NCBI GenBank assembly: GCA_945280365.1
Contig: CALYQD010000007.1
Location: forward strand, 1 to 64,000
Source of the DNA: an uncultured Apibacter sp.
Lineage (GTDB): Bacteria; Bacteroidota; Bacteroidia; Flavobacteriales; Weeksellaceae
Length of the DNA: 64,000 nucleotides
Direction: 5' to 3'
Shown here piece by piece: positions 44,966 to 56,089 of this stretch. Each line of letters opens with the position of its first letter. The first letter of the stretch is position 1. The translations under genes and the position numbers were made by a program. The notes below the pieces were generated by a model. It searched no databases and was not told where the DNA came from. It saw only the letters and a list, made by a program, of their open reading frames with translations.

Positions 44966-45754
44966 TCATTTATTTTTGTTTTTTAGATAGCTTCTTAATA
45001 TTCGTCTTATATCTTTATTATCTGATTTTGGAACAATGAACGTAGCAGGGTCTTTTCGTGATCTTTTTGGACAGAATCCAAAACCTTTATAAATTCCGTT
45101 TTCAATTAAAACCAATCCCTTTTCATTATTTGTCCTTCCTGGTAGTTTCAGTAATAAGGTATCTTGTGGAAAAGAATTTTTATTCAAATAGAGTTGTACT
45201 CGTTGATTATATTTATGTACTGGTTCTTTATTAATGCAGGCACCAAGACATTCATGTATAGTATACTGAAAGCATTGGGTCTTTGATTTATATAATCCAT
45301 TTATTTTCTGGCAAAGCTTATAGGTTTCCGTTATGCGAAATAAATCTTCCTTACCTTGTTTCAAACTTAAGTAAGAATTGATTTCCTGAGTTTGATTGTC
45401 TATTTTTCTCAGTTGTAAAGATATATATCCCTCTTTGGTTCTTTCGGGATATAAGCCATAATAAAAGATGCTATGTCTTTGCGCTCGGTTATAAATAGGC
45501 TTATAATATTTTATTTCCTCAGATTCCATAAGAAGAGCTATCAATTCACTCCCTGTAGGTTCATAGGTAACTTTAGAAGCAAAATTTTGAATTTTAATCG
45601 ATTTACGATCAGTACAGGTAAAATGTTGACTTAATCTTTTTCTGATGTTATTACTTTTTCCAATATAGATTAACCGATCTTCTCGAGTAAAAATATAATA
45701 TACTCCTGGAATAGTGGGTAATCCTTTGATAATATTTTTTAAATCCTCACGCAT
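44966..45754 (-). CDS. GIY-YIG nuclease, Cho/UvrC-N-like
   Basis: 262 residues. The N-terminal GIY-YIG nuclease (GVYYIFTREDRLIYIGKSNN, about 17-36) resembles the 3'-incision half of UvrC, and a cysteine-containing segment in the middle (CLGACINKE) also recalls Cho/UvrC. The UvrC C-terminal 5'-incision and HhH regions are absent. It lies 53 bases after umuC on the same strand, so an SOS-type repair unit is likely. Confidence 0.8.
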   Translation of the reverse strand: MREDLKNIIKGLPTIPGVYYIFTREDRLIYIGKSNNIRKRLSQHFTCTDRKSIKIQNFASKVTYEPTGSELIALLMESEEIKYYKPIYNRAQRHSIFYYGLYPERTKEGYISLQLRKIDNQTQEINSYLSLKQGKEDLFRITETYKLCQKINGLYKSKTQCFQYTIHECLGACINKEPVHKYNQRVQLYLNKNSFPQDTLLLKLPGRTNNEKGLVLIENGIYKGFGFCPKRSRKDPATFIVPKSDNKDIRRILRSYLKNKNK

Positions 45755-45807
45755 GTTCCTACTGTTTTTATAAGATTAATAAAGGGTAATTTTAAAGATA
45801 AATTTTT

Positions 45808-47070
45808 TTATACCATTATCTGTATAATTTCTTTTATGTTGGTAGAGAAACGTTTGGAAAGTCGGGCTTGTTTCATCTTCCATGTTCTTTTAATATCTTG
45901 AGATCCTAATTTAAGTTTATCTTCATGATATTTATGATTCAACTTATCTATAATCTTCATAATAGGCTGATGTTTTAAATAAAAATCTTCGTCAAATAAA
46001 GAAATTTGTCTTTCCGATTCGGGAATTAATCCTGATACAATAACCCCTGCCTTTTTATATTGATATCCTTTTTTATATATTGCTTTAAGTGCTTTTTGAG
46101 CATATTTGCTTACCTCGATGGCAGAATTATGAGGATTGGAAAGTGCTAAAGTAATAGAAGGATGATGTTGAATTAAATCATCTCTGAAGAAATTTGTGTG
46201 TAGAAATACAGTTACATAGTTACAACAACTTTTTTGTGCACGTAATTTTTCTGAACATTTCACGGCAAAAGTAGCGATTCTTTCTTTTAAATCCTCTTTT
46301 TTATCGATCATGTAATCAAAGGTGCGGGTAGTAGCAATAGATTTTTTACGAGAAGGTAAATCCATATTCAGTTGAGGAATACCCTTTAATTCATTAATCA
46401 TACGAATTCCTACAATTCCCATTTCTTGGCGTATAAATGTCTCAGGAAAGTTTATCAGTTCATATGCTTTACGAATGCCTCTTGCCTGAAAACGTTTAGT
46501 TAGTCTTCTTCCAATTCCCCAGATATCTTCAATAGGCAGCCATTTAAGTGCCTTCTCAATTTTTTCGGGAGAGTCAATTATATATACATGATGTGTTTGT
46601 TCAGGATATTTTTTGGCTATTCTATTAGCTACCTTAGCGAGTGTTTTTGTGGGAGCAATCCCTATACTGGTAGGAATACCTACTCCTTTTAGTATATATT
46701 TTCTTAAGTTTAGGCAATGCTCCTGCAAATTTAATTGCATATAACCGTTAAAGTTCATAAATGCTTCATCAATAGAGTATATCTCAACTTCGTTGCAGTA
46801 ACGTCCGATAATATTCATAATTCTATTGCTTAAGTCTCCGTATAGAGGGAAATTAGCAGAATAAATAAATATTTTGTTTTCTTCGAATATCTTTTCATAT
46901 TTAAAGGCAGGGGCGCCCATGGGTATTCCCAAGTTTTTGGCTTCATTGGAACGAGCAATTACACATCCGTCATTGTTTGAAAGTACACAAACAGGCTTAC
47001 CAATTAAAGAAGGATTGCTCACTCTTTCACAGGAAGCATAAAAGTTGTTGCAATCTAATAAAGCGTACAT
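45808..47070 (-). CDS. umuC: Y-family DNA polymerase V catalytic subunit
   Basis: 420 residues. Motifs: LLDCNNFYASCERV, YSIDEAFMNF with the catalytic acidic pair, and SIGIAPTKTLAKVANRIAKK. Performs mutagenic translesion synthesis with UmuD'. The stop of umuD is one base from its start. Normal length. Confidence 0.95.
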   Translation of the reverse strand: MYALLDCNNFYASCERVSNPSLIGKPVCVLSNNDGCVIARSNEAKNLGIPMGAPAFKYEKIFEENKIFIYSANFPLYGDLSNRIMNIIGRYCNEVEIYSIDEAFMNFNGYMQLNLQEHCLNLRKYILKGVGIPTSIGIAPTKTLAKVANRIAKKYPEQTHHVYIIDSPEKIEKALKWLPIEDIWGIGRRLTKRFQARGIRKAYELINFPETFIRQEMGIVGIRMINELKGIPQLNMDLPSRKKSIATTRTFDYMIDKKEDLKERIATFAVKCSEKLRAQKSCCNYVTVFLHTNFFRDDLIQHHPSITLALSNPHNSAIEVSKYAQKALKAIYKKGYQYKKAGVIVSGLIPESERQISLFDEDFYLKHQPIMKIIDKLNHKYHEDKLKLGSQDIKRTWKMKQARLSKRFSTNIKEIIQIMV

Positions 47071-47071
47071 A

Positions 47072-47488
47072 TTATGAAAACTTTATAATAGTGTGAGTAA
47101 GTATTCCCCAAATAATAAAATCGTGATCAGGAGTAATCCGGATAGGTTCATATTCTTTATTTTCAGGTAAAAGAATAATTTCTTTTACTACCCCTTTTTC
47201 TTTTACTACCTTTAATCTTTTTAAGGTAAATTCTCCATCTATATAACATACGGCAATATTACCGTTTTTAGGTTCCAACGCTTTATCAACAATAATAAGG
47301 TCTCCGTTATAAATCCTCATATCTTTCATAGAATCCCCATTTACACGCGCTAAGAAAGTGGTTTCGGGATCCCTTATTAATTCGTCATTTAGGTTAATGC
47401 GTTCGCGGTAGAAATCATCTGCAGCCGAAGGAAAACCTGCTTTGATATCTCCTGCAAACCATAAAGATAAATTATCTTTTCGCTTCAT
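47072..47488 (-). CDS. umuD: UmuD, self-cleaving subunit of polymerase V
   Basis: 138 residues. The LexA-like S24 peptidase has the catalytic Ser in NGDSMKDMRI and the Lys in FTLKRLKVVK; the cleavage site is probably AGFPSAADD (about 18-19). A -7 motif (TAAATTTG, minus, 47501-47494) lies only five bases before the ATG, so the transcript may be nearly leaderless. Confidence 0.92.
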   Translation of the reverse strand: MKRKDNLSLWFAGDIKAGFPSAADDFYRERINLNDELIRDPETTFLARVNGDSMKDMRIYNGDLIIVDKALEPKNGNIAVCYIDGEFTLKRLKVVKEKGVVKEIILLPENKEYEPIRITPDHDFIIWGILTHTIIKFS

Positions 47489-47493
47489 AAGTG

Positions 47494-47501
47494 CAAATTT
47501 A
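47494..47501 (-). promoter_or_regulatory. -7 promoter element of umuDC (TAAATTTG)
   Basis: An exact TAnnTTTG match on the minus strand with its last base five bases upstream of the umuD ATG. No convincing -33 motif or SOS box was seen. Confidence 0.45.
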
Positions 47502-47765
47502 TTATGAATTATATTGAAAAAGAAGCGATAAGATAACGATTTGATTAATATTTAGATAATATCAATGATATATTCGTAATAAAATAAAGATTTTTTTATG
47601 GTGTGGAGACAATTTCAACGATCGTTTATATCCTGAAAGGAGATAGGGATTGGATTTTTACTACTTAAATCATGGATTACGTGATAAATACATTAAATGT
47701 TTATATTTCATTAGAAAACATATGATTAACATAAAATGTTTTCAAATGAATTTTATCGATAAAAC

Positions 47766-48422
47766 TTAGATTAAGTGCCAATCTGAAAATAAAGTAAGTA
47801 AATGTAAGGTAGTAGTTGCTCCGGCATGTTGACGAATTTTTACTAATCTTTTATTTAAATAACTTTCGCTATTTGGATATACTTTTTCAGTCTTAAATTT
47901 AACGGATATTTCCGGAACATTCATACCTACAGATAGTAAGCGAACTAATTCCAAATCATTATTGGTAAATTCAAACAATCCGCCTTTTTGAGATTTGTTT
48001 GTATATATATATATTTTATTTTCATATACACCTTCAATAGCTTTTTTTAATTCTTTTATATAATCTTTATCCTTTGTTATAAAAGCATCTATATTATATT
48101 TTTCAAAAAAAGAATTAATAATATGTTGTCTGTCTTCAGTAGAACAAACAATAATTTTAAGATCGGGAAATTCTTCTTTAACAACTTTTATTAGTTCTTC
48201 CCCGGATACAATGGCAATGTGTTCTTGATTATTTTTAAATGATAAGTCTGTAATCAATAGTCCATAAGGTAAATTATTAGAAAAAGAATTTCGAATTTTA
48301 GAAATGGCATCATCGCAATAATATGCTTGATCGATATGAGATATATTTAGTTCTTCAACTATTTTTTTAACAGCATAATTATCGTTAGAGAAATCCTCTG
48401 CAATAAGAATCTTTTCAAACAT
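47766..48422 (-). CDS. Response regulator, receiver plus helix-turn-helix
   Basis: 218 residues. Receiver domain with ILIAEDFSND at the start (acidic pocket) and the phospho-Asp probably in LLITDLSFKN (about 58). The C-terminal 70 residues (LELVRLLSVGMNVPEISVKF) look like a LuxR/NarL-type helix-turn-helix. No kinase gene is adjacent, so it is an orphan regulator here. Confidence 0.82.
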   Translation of the reverse strand: MFEKILIAEDFSNDNYAVKKIVEELNISHIDQAYYCDDAISKIRNSFSNNLPYGLLITDLSFKNNQEHIAIVSGEELIKVVKEEFPDLKIIVCSTEDRQHIINSFFEKYNIDAFITKDKDYIKELKKAIEGVYENKIYIYTNKSQKGGLFEFTNNDLELVRLLSVGMNVPEISVKFKTEKVYPNSESYLNKRLVKIRQHAGATTTLHLLTLFSDWHLI

Positions 48423-48908
48423 GATAAAACTTTTTAGTGTTGTATTGTTGTTTTTTGTATATCCTACAAAAATAAGATTATTATTTTAAATAACATATAA
48501 AAATTTAGAGATAAAGTTTTCTTTTTTTATTATGTTTTTTTCTATTAACTGTTAGAAAATGATATTATTAGCTTAGCACTCATAATAAACTAATTAATTT
48601 TATTTTAATGAAAGATACTATTTTATTCATGGATATAAATTTAATAAAGCATTCATATTAAAAGATATATACGATGTAAGAGTAAATTTATCTATCAATA
48701 GAAAGCCTTTTGCCGGGTAAGTATAAAAAGTATTCGAAATTAAGGGAAAAATATAGTGGAGATACTAGAATTATTAAAATAAATGAATTCTATTTTTTTT
48801 AATTCATTTTGACTTTATAATGAAGAAGAAAACTATTATAAAATGGCATTTTTATTAAATGAATATATTTTAATAAAAATGCCATTTACAGCAAATTGTT
48901 ACACATTT
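48423..48908. other. Non-coding, with broken-ORF remnant and 19-bp inverted repeat
   Basis: Around 48608-48800 there is a broken frame (MKDTILFMDINLIK, then stops, then KYKKYSKLREKY) with no known match. At 48841-48859 and 48869-48887 lies a perfect 19-bp inverted repeat, AAATGGCATTTTTATTAAA and its complement, with a 9-base loop, 22 bases after the stop of the hydrolase gene, probably its terminator. Confidence 0.4.
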
Positions 48909-49973
48909 TTAGTTATTTACTAAAAAAGTGCTTATTTGGTCAATTAATTGATTGTGTATTCCTTCACGTTCGTTAGTGTCAAATTGACAGGTAGGGACCT
49001 GATCTGGTCTTTCTTTTTGAAATAGTTCAATAGCATTATGTTTACAGATAGCCATGAAGCTATAATGAGTAGCTTTATTCAATACTATATGTTTAGTTGT
49101 TTTTGAAGGTAAATATTTTATTAAATAGCCGGTTTCTAATTTAGGCGGTATTCTTTCTACAAATGGTCCCGCAGAATATACTAAAACAGGAATTTTTATT
49201 TCCGATAGGCTTTTTGGAATAAATAGTCTACCAAATCCTACGTCCAAAATTACAGCTCTTTTAATACGAGGATCCTTCATATCTTTGTCTAATTTTAAAA
49301 ATTCGGAATTTTCATTAAGTCCCTTCATTTGAGCATTAAAGACATCACAAGCTAACATTATAGGGTATTTCCGACATTCTTTATTGAAAACTTTAGCCGA
49401 AGACTTTCCTCCAATGGTTTCTACTGCCGTCCAACCACCATAAGAGTGACCAATAATAGAAATGTTATCCGAATCAATGTGATCTGCAAATTGTTTAGTT
49501 TCCAATAAATAGCTAATGGTGCGATGGATGTCTTCCGGGCGAGCCAACATATCTCGGGCTACTTGCGGATCCATATCTTGCAGAGTAGTTCCCGGATGAT
49601 TAGGCATTGCTACTATAAATCCTTTTTTGCTTAAAGCAGCAGCTAACCAAACATGATTATCCCAAGATCCGTTTAATCCGTGTGAAAAAATAACTAAAGG
49701 ATAGCGTTCATCAGTTATTTTCGCATCGTAAATTACATTTTCTCCCACTAGGTATTCGCTATCTCCAATTCTTGCAATAGGATGTTTTGCTGAAGTAGGG
49801 TATACTAACGCAATTTGTAAGGGGCGTACGTTATCATTTAAATTTAATTCACGAAATCCTGCATTATAAGAATTTATATTTTTAACGGTGGTAGAGTTTG
49901 ATACAGATTGAGCATAAAAACTAATGGTACCAAGTAACAGCCATAAGAAGCTTAAGATGATTTTATTTTTCAT
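48909..49973 (-). CDS. Secreted alpha/beta hydrolase, PAF-acetylhydrolase-like
   Basis: 354 residues with a signal peptide (1-21, ending SFYAQ). The nucleophile elbow is GHSYGGW, the upstream HGLNGSWDNHVWL is an oxyanion element, and NKATHYSFM near the end may carry the catalytic His. Resembles platelet-activating-factor acetylhydrolase or dienelactone hydrolase-like enzymes. Exported; substrate unknown. Confidence 0.8.
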   Translation of the reverse strand: MKNKIILSFLWLLLGTISFYAQSVSNSTTVKNINSYNAGFRELNLNDNVRPLQIALVYPTSAKHPIARIGDSEYLVGENVIYDAKITDERYPLVIFSHGLNGSWDNHVWLAAALSKKGFIVAMPNHPGTTLQDMDPQVARDMLARPEDIHRTISYLLETKQFADHIDSDNISIIGHSYGGWTAVETIGGKSSAKVFNKECRKYPIMLACDVFNAQMKGLNENSEFLKLDKDMKDPRIKRAVILDVGFGRLFIPKSLSEIKIPVLVYSAGPFVERIPPKLETGYLIKYLPSKTTKHIVLNKATHYSFMAICKHNAIELFQKERPDQVPTCQFDTNEREGIHNQLIDQISTFLVNN

Positions 49974-51232
49974 TTTTATTTGTTAAATTATATTTTATTT
50001 AATATTATTTTGATCAATGTAAATTATTAGTGTAAGTAAATTTTTTGTATTCTGAATGTTAATAAAGTTCCTTTGTGTATAGTTAATCATATTAAGTTAA
50101 TTCAGTTAGAAAAAAATAATTTTAAAAACGAGTATAGAGAATTTAAAATATTATGCCAGATAAAAAATAGGCATCACTTTTTCTTAGCAAATTAAGCACA
50201 TAAAGGATTTTGGTTTCAAAAGTTTAAAGAAATTTACTGAATTAATAATAATTAATAATTTTATTTTACATTATAAATATTTATTCTTTTGCGCCTCTCT
50301 ATAATTAAAATCTTATATAATAATTTAGTTTAAAAAATGATTTTAAATTTAAGAAAAATATTTAAATAAAAATACTGATAATTGTCAATTTTAGTATTTT
50401 TTATGTTTTATTGAGATTAAATTGCTTATTGTTGAATGATTTTTATCACTTGTATTTATTTATCGTATAAAAAGATTGATAATTTTTTTAATAGTTTTTA
50501 GGGATATAAAGCAATATTTATCTTCATGAATTCCTATTTTTTATCTAAGAATTAAAATATATTTGCTTAACTTTTAAATAGTTTTAAGATCTAAATTCAA
50601 TTAAGAATTAAAGAAAATTTAATCAAACCTAGATAAGAGAAATAATAAAATAAACTATCCTAATAATACAAAAAATAGAAAAATGGTCTCTTCGGTGAAT
50701 AATTTCTTTAAACATGATGATATGTTAGTATTTAGTTAGAATAAAACAAAACTTTTAGAGTTAAAAGAAAAATCTTTTAAATTGGAAAAAGGTATTTTAT
50801 ATTTAATCTTCACTTTATTTAAAAACCTAAATTCGAGTAAAATAAGCGCACGATTTTTTCAATATCTCAAATAAATTGTAAATATCAATTCATATTCTTT
50901 AGATATAGAATTATAATGGAAAAAAATTAAGTTTGATACGTTTGGTAGAGAAAGGATGCATATATAATGAAGTATATACTATTAAGTAATAGTTTTTTTT
51001 AATTTTATATGGATATTTAAAAGCATTTCTGCAATATTTTAAGCGAAAATTATATATAATCGTAAGTGTTCTTTTTGAGAATATACTCTATAACTTATTC
51101 TATTATTTGGTGAATACGTTGATATCAATTTGAACAGTCATTTTAATAAAAAGATAAAAAAAATTATTTTAAATAGATTTAAATTCATATAAAAATTTAT
51201 CTTTGCAAATTGTAATTAAAGAATAAATAATT
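49974..51232. other. 1.26-kb AT-rich gap without recognisable genes
   Basis: I see no frame over 60 codons with a credible family, no RNA gene, and no conserved repeat. A TAnnTTTG motif (51198-51205, TATCTTTG) lies at its right end, before the gene at 51233. Confidence 0.4.
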
Positions 51233-52054
51233 ATGAAAAAAGCATTTTTTTTTCTAGTGTTTATTATAAATATATCTTTTTTTTATAATTTTTCCGGTAA
51301 TGGAGGAAAAAAAATCGATAATCGACTTATCTATAAAAATGATGATTTATACGAAATTAAACTCCCATTATTATATTCAGGAAGATATAATCTAGAATCT
51401 TATAATGATAAAGAAAAATATTATAAACAACTACCGATCAATTATGATATTTATAATTATAAATTCGATGAGCATAACAGAATAATAAGTATTGAATATG
51501 GAAGTTTTGTAACAGATATTATTTATTCAGGAGATTTAATTGCTGAAATAAAGCATACAATAGATGATAATATAGCTCGGGAAAAGATTGTTTATAACGC
51601 AAATAAAATTCTAGTTTATGATGAAAAAAATAATCTTAAAACAACACTAACTGTTAAAAATAATTTATTAATCAGAAAGGAAACAACTAATGGAACTGAT
51701 CGTGATATATATAAATACGAATATGACGAAAAAGGAAATTTAATAAAAGATTATTCTAAACTGAATAATTCTAAGAAAATTATATTCAATAGTTATTCTT
51801 ATAACTTTACTCAGAAGGGAATTTTCAGGTATATAGCTACTCCTCGCTGGATTATTAGCTATATTTTCGGAAATGAAATGACTGCCCTATTTAGCCCTAA
51901 TTTAATTAAAAAAATAAATCGAAATAATGAATATATCTATAATCTAATTTGGGATGATTATCAAGCCGGATATCCTAGCAAGGTCACGTATAAGGGAAAT
52001 AATTCTAAGATAGTTTATTCGGATAAAATACAATATACTAGGCCTTTACAATGA
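51233..52054 (+). CDS. Exported protein with YD-type repeats
   Basis: 273 residues. Signal peptide (1-20, hydrophobic IINISFFYNF). The rest holds short repeats like YKFDEHNRIISIEYG and YEYDEKGNLIKDYS, resembling the Rhs/YD sugar-binding type motif found in many Bacteroidota surface proteins. A -7 motif TATCTTTG lies 28 bases before the ATG. Function unknown. Confidence 0.55.
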   Translation: MKKAFFFLVFIINISFFYNFSGNGGKKIDNRLIYKNDDLYEIKLPLLYSGRYNLESYNDKEKYYKQLPINYDIYNYKFDEHNRIISIEYGSFVTDIIYSGDLIAEIKHTIDDNIAREKIVYNANKILVYDEKNNLKTTLTVKNNLLIRKETTNGTDRDIYKYEYDEKGNLIKDYSKLNNSKKIIFNSYSYNFTQKGIFRYIATPRWIISYIFGNEMTALFSPNLIKKINRNNEYIYNLIWDDYQAGYPSKVTYKGNNSKIVYSDKIQYTRPLQ

Positions 52055-53605
52055 TTATATTATACGCTTTATTGCAAATAGATCAATATTCACATCATTG
52101 ATATTTTTACATTATGCCTTAATTGTATATAAAAAATCTAAATATTTACATTATATAATAAAATTTTAATAAAAGATTCGAATGTATAATTATATATGTT
52201 AACTAAAATTAAATTTATAATTTTATGCTTAGTATTTATATATAATCACCAATTCTTTTTTTTTAGACAAAATTTAATTATTAATAAGGCTGTCTTACCG
52301 CTCTTATAAAAGTTAATTGAAATAATGTATAAGAGAATCGAATGGATAATAGCTCAAGAAATTTTTAAAATAAAGGCGTTATTCATTAGCTTATTCCTCT
52401 TTCATAAATGGAGGATTACAAAGAAAAGACATTGAATCTTATAGATAATGTGACAAAAATTTTCTAGAAGGTGATGTAATGAAAAAAACAATAGTCGAAG
52501 AACTTTTTAAAGATGAATCATCAGATTGTGGCGAAATAAAAATTATTATAAATCTCATAATTTGTTCAGATAGAAATAATTCAACATAGCTTTGAAAAAA
52601 ACGCTTGAAAATCCGGGATTTAATATTCCATTAACAACGAGGGGTATATTAAAAAGAAACAGATGTTGTTATCCTAAAAGCAATGATATACTTGCATCGC
52701 GTTTCTGGTATAAGAGATATTTTCGATTGAAACAAATAAAGATTTAGATAGTTATTTAATTTTAAATAAATTATCGGCTATTTAAAGAGGCTGAATAAAA
52801 TGAAAATGGTAAGATATAAATGGGGAGCATTTTAAAATTCTATAGAAAATTATTTCTATCGTAGAAATATTCGACTTTGTTGAACGTTTTTGGAAATAAT
52901 TTAGAATAATTTTAGAAATCATTTTCATGATATATTTATAAAAACTCTAAATAGGTGTTTTAACATTTAAAAAGGTCATTAGTGCCAGAATAATTAAGAT
53001 ATACGGCATATTCTAAAATATTTTCTTCTACATTCCAAGTTCCATCATCTTATAGCATCCCGTAGAAGTAGCATAGTTTTTATGGCTTATGTTATCTACT
53101 TTACGTTTCTTAGAAATTTCATAATGTTTATACGTAACAATATATATGATTTTGCTAAGTTTCCACTGGAATTAAAATTATCTAAATTCCATTCACTAAT
53201 AATTTTTTGTTGAAGAGAATAAACAAATAAACAGGTAATTAACGTTATTATTGCTTGAGCAATTAATTAAAATAAAAGCTCTTGCCATAAGCATTAAAAA
53301 TAGTGTGATTTTTTATATTTTTAAATCAAATTTTGATTAATTATTTTTTTTTTAAATAACAATCATTTTATGCTGTAAAAGGAAAAGATAATAAATGCTT
53401 TAAATCTTTAATTAGGAACGGATTAGTAATGCATAAATTAGTTATTTAGTAGCTTAACTAATTAATTATATAATAATTTATTTAATATTATTCAATAGTT
53501 AATTCATTAAATAAATTACTTAATAAATGATAAAATAATACCTTTCTAAAATTGATCAGAATATAGATATTATAAGGCAAAAACAAAAGGAAAAAGTATT
53601 TTCCT
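52055..53605. other. Non-coding stretch with gene remnants
   Basis: About 1.5 kb with no intact gene. At 52480-52760 plus-strand fragments remain (MKKTIVEELFKDESSDCGE, then DVVILKAMIYLHRVSGIRD in another frame), unidentified. At 52961-53270 (minus) a broken exported protein remains: a hydrophobic start, EWNLDNFNSSGNLAKS, then HYEISKKRKVDNISHKNYA and GTWNVEENILEYAVYLNYSG in shifted frames. Both look like recent decay. Confidence 0.4.
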
Positions 53606-53635
53606 TTTGTTTTTCAAAATTAATAATTTATGGAT

Positions 53636-54022
53636 TTATACCCATTCATTAACATGTTCACCAGTACCCATTTTGATAGATTTTGCAGAAATAGTAAAGG
53701 TTTCTGTAAGTGGATTAGTACCAGAGGCATCAAAGTTCTCCTTATACTTTACCACATATCCATCTGTAAAACTTAAATTTTTTAAAGTGGCATCGGAATC
53801 TCTTTTTAAAAAGATTACCTTACCATCTTTTCTTTCAAAACTATTAGTCATCCATTCAAAGATGTCGCTTTCTCCTGTAGATTCTACAGTAACTTCTATT
53901 CTTCCCCCTCTGGTTTGAGAGGATGGACGTCCTGTTGGGTCCGTTTCTTGGGCTAAAGCATAATTAACATTTAAAATGTTGTAGGTTTTGCCCGCTACTT
54001 CTAGTTTGGCTTTAAATGACAT
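53636..54022 (-). CDS. Type VI secretion Hcp/TssD tube protein
   Basis: 128 residues matching the Bacteroidota Hcp (TssD): start MSFKAKLEVAGKTYNIL, then RPSSQTRGGRIEVTVEST and a beta-rich core. Hcp hexamers stack to form the secreted tube. No other T6SS structural gene is in the window, so this is an orphan copy, usually linked to cargo or effector genes nearby. Strong family match. Confidence 0.88.
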   Translation of the reverse strand: MSFKAKLEVAGKTYNILNVNYALAQETDPTGRPSSQTRGGRIEVTVESTGESDIFEWMTNSFERKDGKVIFLKRDSDATLKNLSFTDGYVVKYKENFDASGTNPLTETFTISAKSIKMGTGEHVNEWV

Positions 54023-54695
54023 AATAAAAAAATTAATGATTATTAATAATAAAATTACTTATATTTATAGCACAAAAATAAATATTTAACAAAATCTTAT
54101 CTCATTAATTGGTGTTAAATATTTGTTAATTTATATTTTTTATTATAAGATGTATTATATAATATATTTAGATATTCAATATATATTATTTAGTTTCTAT
54201 TGCAATAATAATGGTTAAAAAATATATTTACTTATAGATTTAATTTTTGTAGTTATTATGTGTTTTTTAGCACTAATAGAAAATCAGATTATTAAAAGTT
54301 CCCTTACATAAGTAACTTCACTTATAATGTATTTTACGAAATGGTTTATTTTATTTATATTTATTAATATGTCTATATATTTTTGTTAAAAATCAAGTAT
54401 TTTGATTAGGAATTTAATTGTGAATAATATTTATTATTGACAGAATTTGTAAAATAATTTTAAAATCTAAACAAAAATCAATTCAGTATTTAAAATAATA
54501 ATTTTTATTATTATAATGTAGGTTGGTTTAATAGATATTAACTACGGCAAAGATTATTTTTACAAGAGAGAATTTTGCCTGTAGAATTTTTTTTAAAAGT
54601 ATTATTATATACTAATCTTATCAAATTTTTTCAGTAGATTTTTGAAATAATCGTATAAAATATATTATAATATGTTGATATAATCAGTTGTTTTA
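54023..54695. other. AT-rich gap between Hcp and the PKD protein
   Basis: No gene, RNA or repeat recognised in these 673 bases. Confidence 0.4.
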
Positions 54696-55784
54696 TTACT
54701 TAGTATAAATCCAAAAAGGACCTTTTTTTGTCTTATATAAAATATTAAAGCCTTCGATACAATTTTCGCTATTTTTTTTAAGATGTATAGATTTTATTCT
54801 TATTTTTTTGTTTTGTATTTCTTGAGTAAATTTATTAAAATTTATTATATCGTCATCATTTTTAGATACAGGGAAATCATATTTATTACAAGTGTATTTT
54901 CCAAAATCTTCCATCGTTTTATTTTGTTTTGCTACATCTAATAATAATAAAGCAAATTGATTTTCAGAAATTGATGGTGCTTGACTTTTTGCATTATTAA
55001 TCGGTTCAAGTTGCTGGGGAGATTCTTTTGGCATTGCTGGAATATGAGCTATAAATTTATCTAAAGGATCTTTCTCTGGTTTTGGTGGTTTATTAACAAA
55101 TATAGAATCTGGTATTTTTCTACGTGGGATATCAAGAAGGGTAGGTACATTTGTTTTTTCAGGTTTTACATAAATATCTTTACTGGCAATATAGGTTATA
55201 TCTCCATTAATAATTAATGTTAATCTCTTTTTACCGGGTGTACTGTAGCTGTATATTGGATATTCTGAGTTATAATCTACTTGACCGGATTCTCCAAAGC
55301 TCCATTCCCAGGAAGTAGCTTCTCCAAGATAATCGTAATCAACAGCAAATCTTTGACCTACGGTTACTAAAGTGGGAGCAATGATAATGGGGATTTTTGT
55401 AGAATCTATAATTTTATTAATATTTTTTATTTCTAAGGTTTTTTTTAATGTACAGGATTTATTGACTTTTAAAGTGATTATATAAATTCCTGATTTCGAA
55501 TATTTATGAGAAGGAGAACGATCATGATTTTTTGGAGAATTATCTCCAAAATCCCATATCCAACTATTAGCACCAGGAGTTAAATCTTCAAATCCAATAC
55601 TTTCTCCAACTTGCTTATTTTCCGCTTTGATAATAAATTCAATTTGTCCACAATTAATATGTCTAGAATATTTATAAAATAAAATAGATAATCCTATCAA
55701 AATAAATAAAATAAATATAAAAAGTATTCTAAAATCTATATTATTTGAATATTTACTTATTGAATTTTTTGGGTTATAATGCAT
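54696..55784 (-). CDS. Membrane-anchored protein with two PKD domains
   Basis: 362 residues. One membrane helix (about 19-38) anchors an extracytoplasmic part with two PKD domains: 48-120 with NSWIWDFGDNSP, and 131-205 with SWEWSFGESG. A proline/lysine linker (KPPKPEKDPLDKF) follows and then a C-terminal domain of about 90 residues. Near the Hcp gene, it may belong to a type VI accessory set. No enzyme motif. Confidence 0.65.
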   Translation of the reverse strand: MHYNPKNSISKYSNNIDFRILFIFILFILIGLSILFYKYSRHINCGQIEFIIKAENKQVGESIGFEDLTPGANSWIWDFGDNSPKNHDRSPSHKYSKSGIYIITLKVNKSCTLKKTLEIKNINKIIDSTKIPIIIAPTLVTVGQRFAVDYDYLGEATSWEWSFGESGQVDYNSEYPIYSYSTPGKKRLTLIINGDITYIASKDIYVKPEKTNVPTLLDIPRRKIPDSIFVNKPPKPEKDPLDKFIAHIPAMPKESPQQLEPINNAKSQAPSISENQFALLLLDVAKQNKTMEDFGKYTCNKYDFPVSKNDDDIINFNKFTQEIQNKKIRIKSIHLKKNSENCIEGFNILYKTKKGPFWIYTK

Positions 55785-56089
55785 TTTGAAAACTATATTT
55801 GAAATATTTTTTTATTTGCTAACTTAGTTAAAATATTTAAAAATATAAAATATATTAATGATTATGATAAATATATATATTAATTCCGTTAATTATTTTA
55901 ATAAATAAAATAATAATTGAAATTATTGTTTATTAATTATTTTTATATTGTTTTTTTAGCTCACATTGTATAAAATTTTTAAACTTAAAAAATGAGATAA
56001 TTATTTTATATGTAGCCTCTTATATATAAAAATTTATAAGATTTTAGTAATCATAATTATACAGATGCACAAATTTTTTAAGTATCAAA

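Noticed and set aside
53607..53918. 103-codon plus-strand frame opposite Hcp
   Set aside because: It is the antisense of a strongly conserved gene and has no family resemblance.
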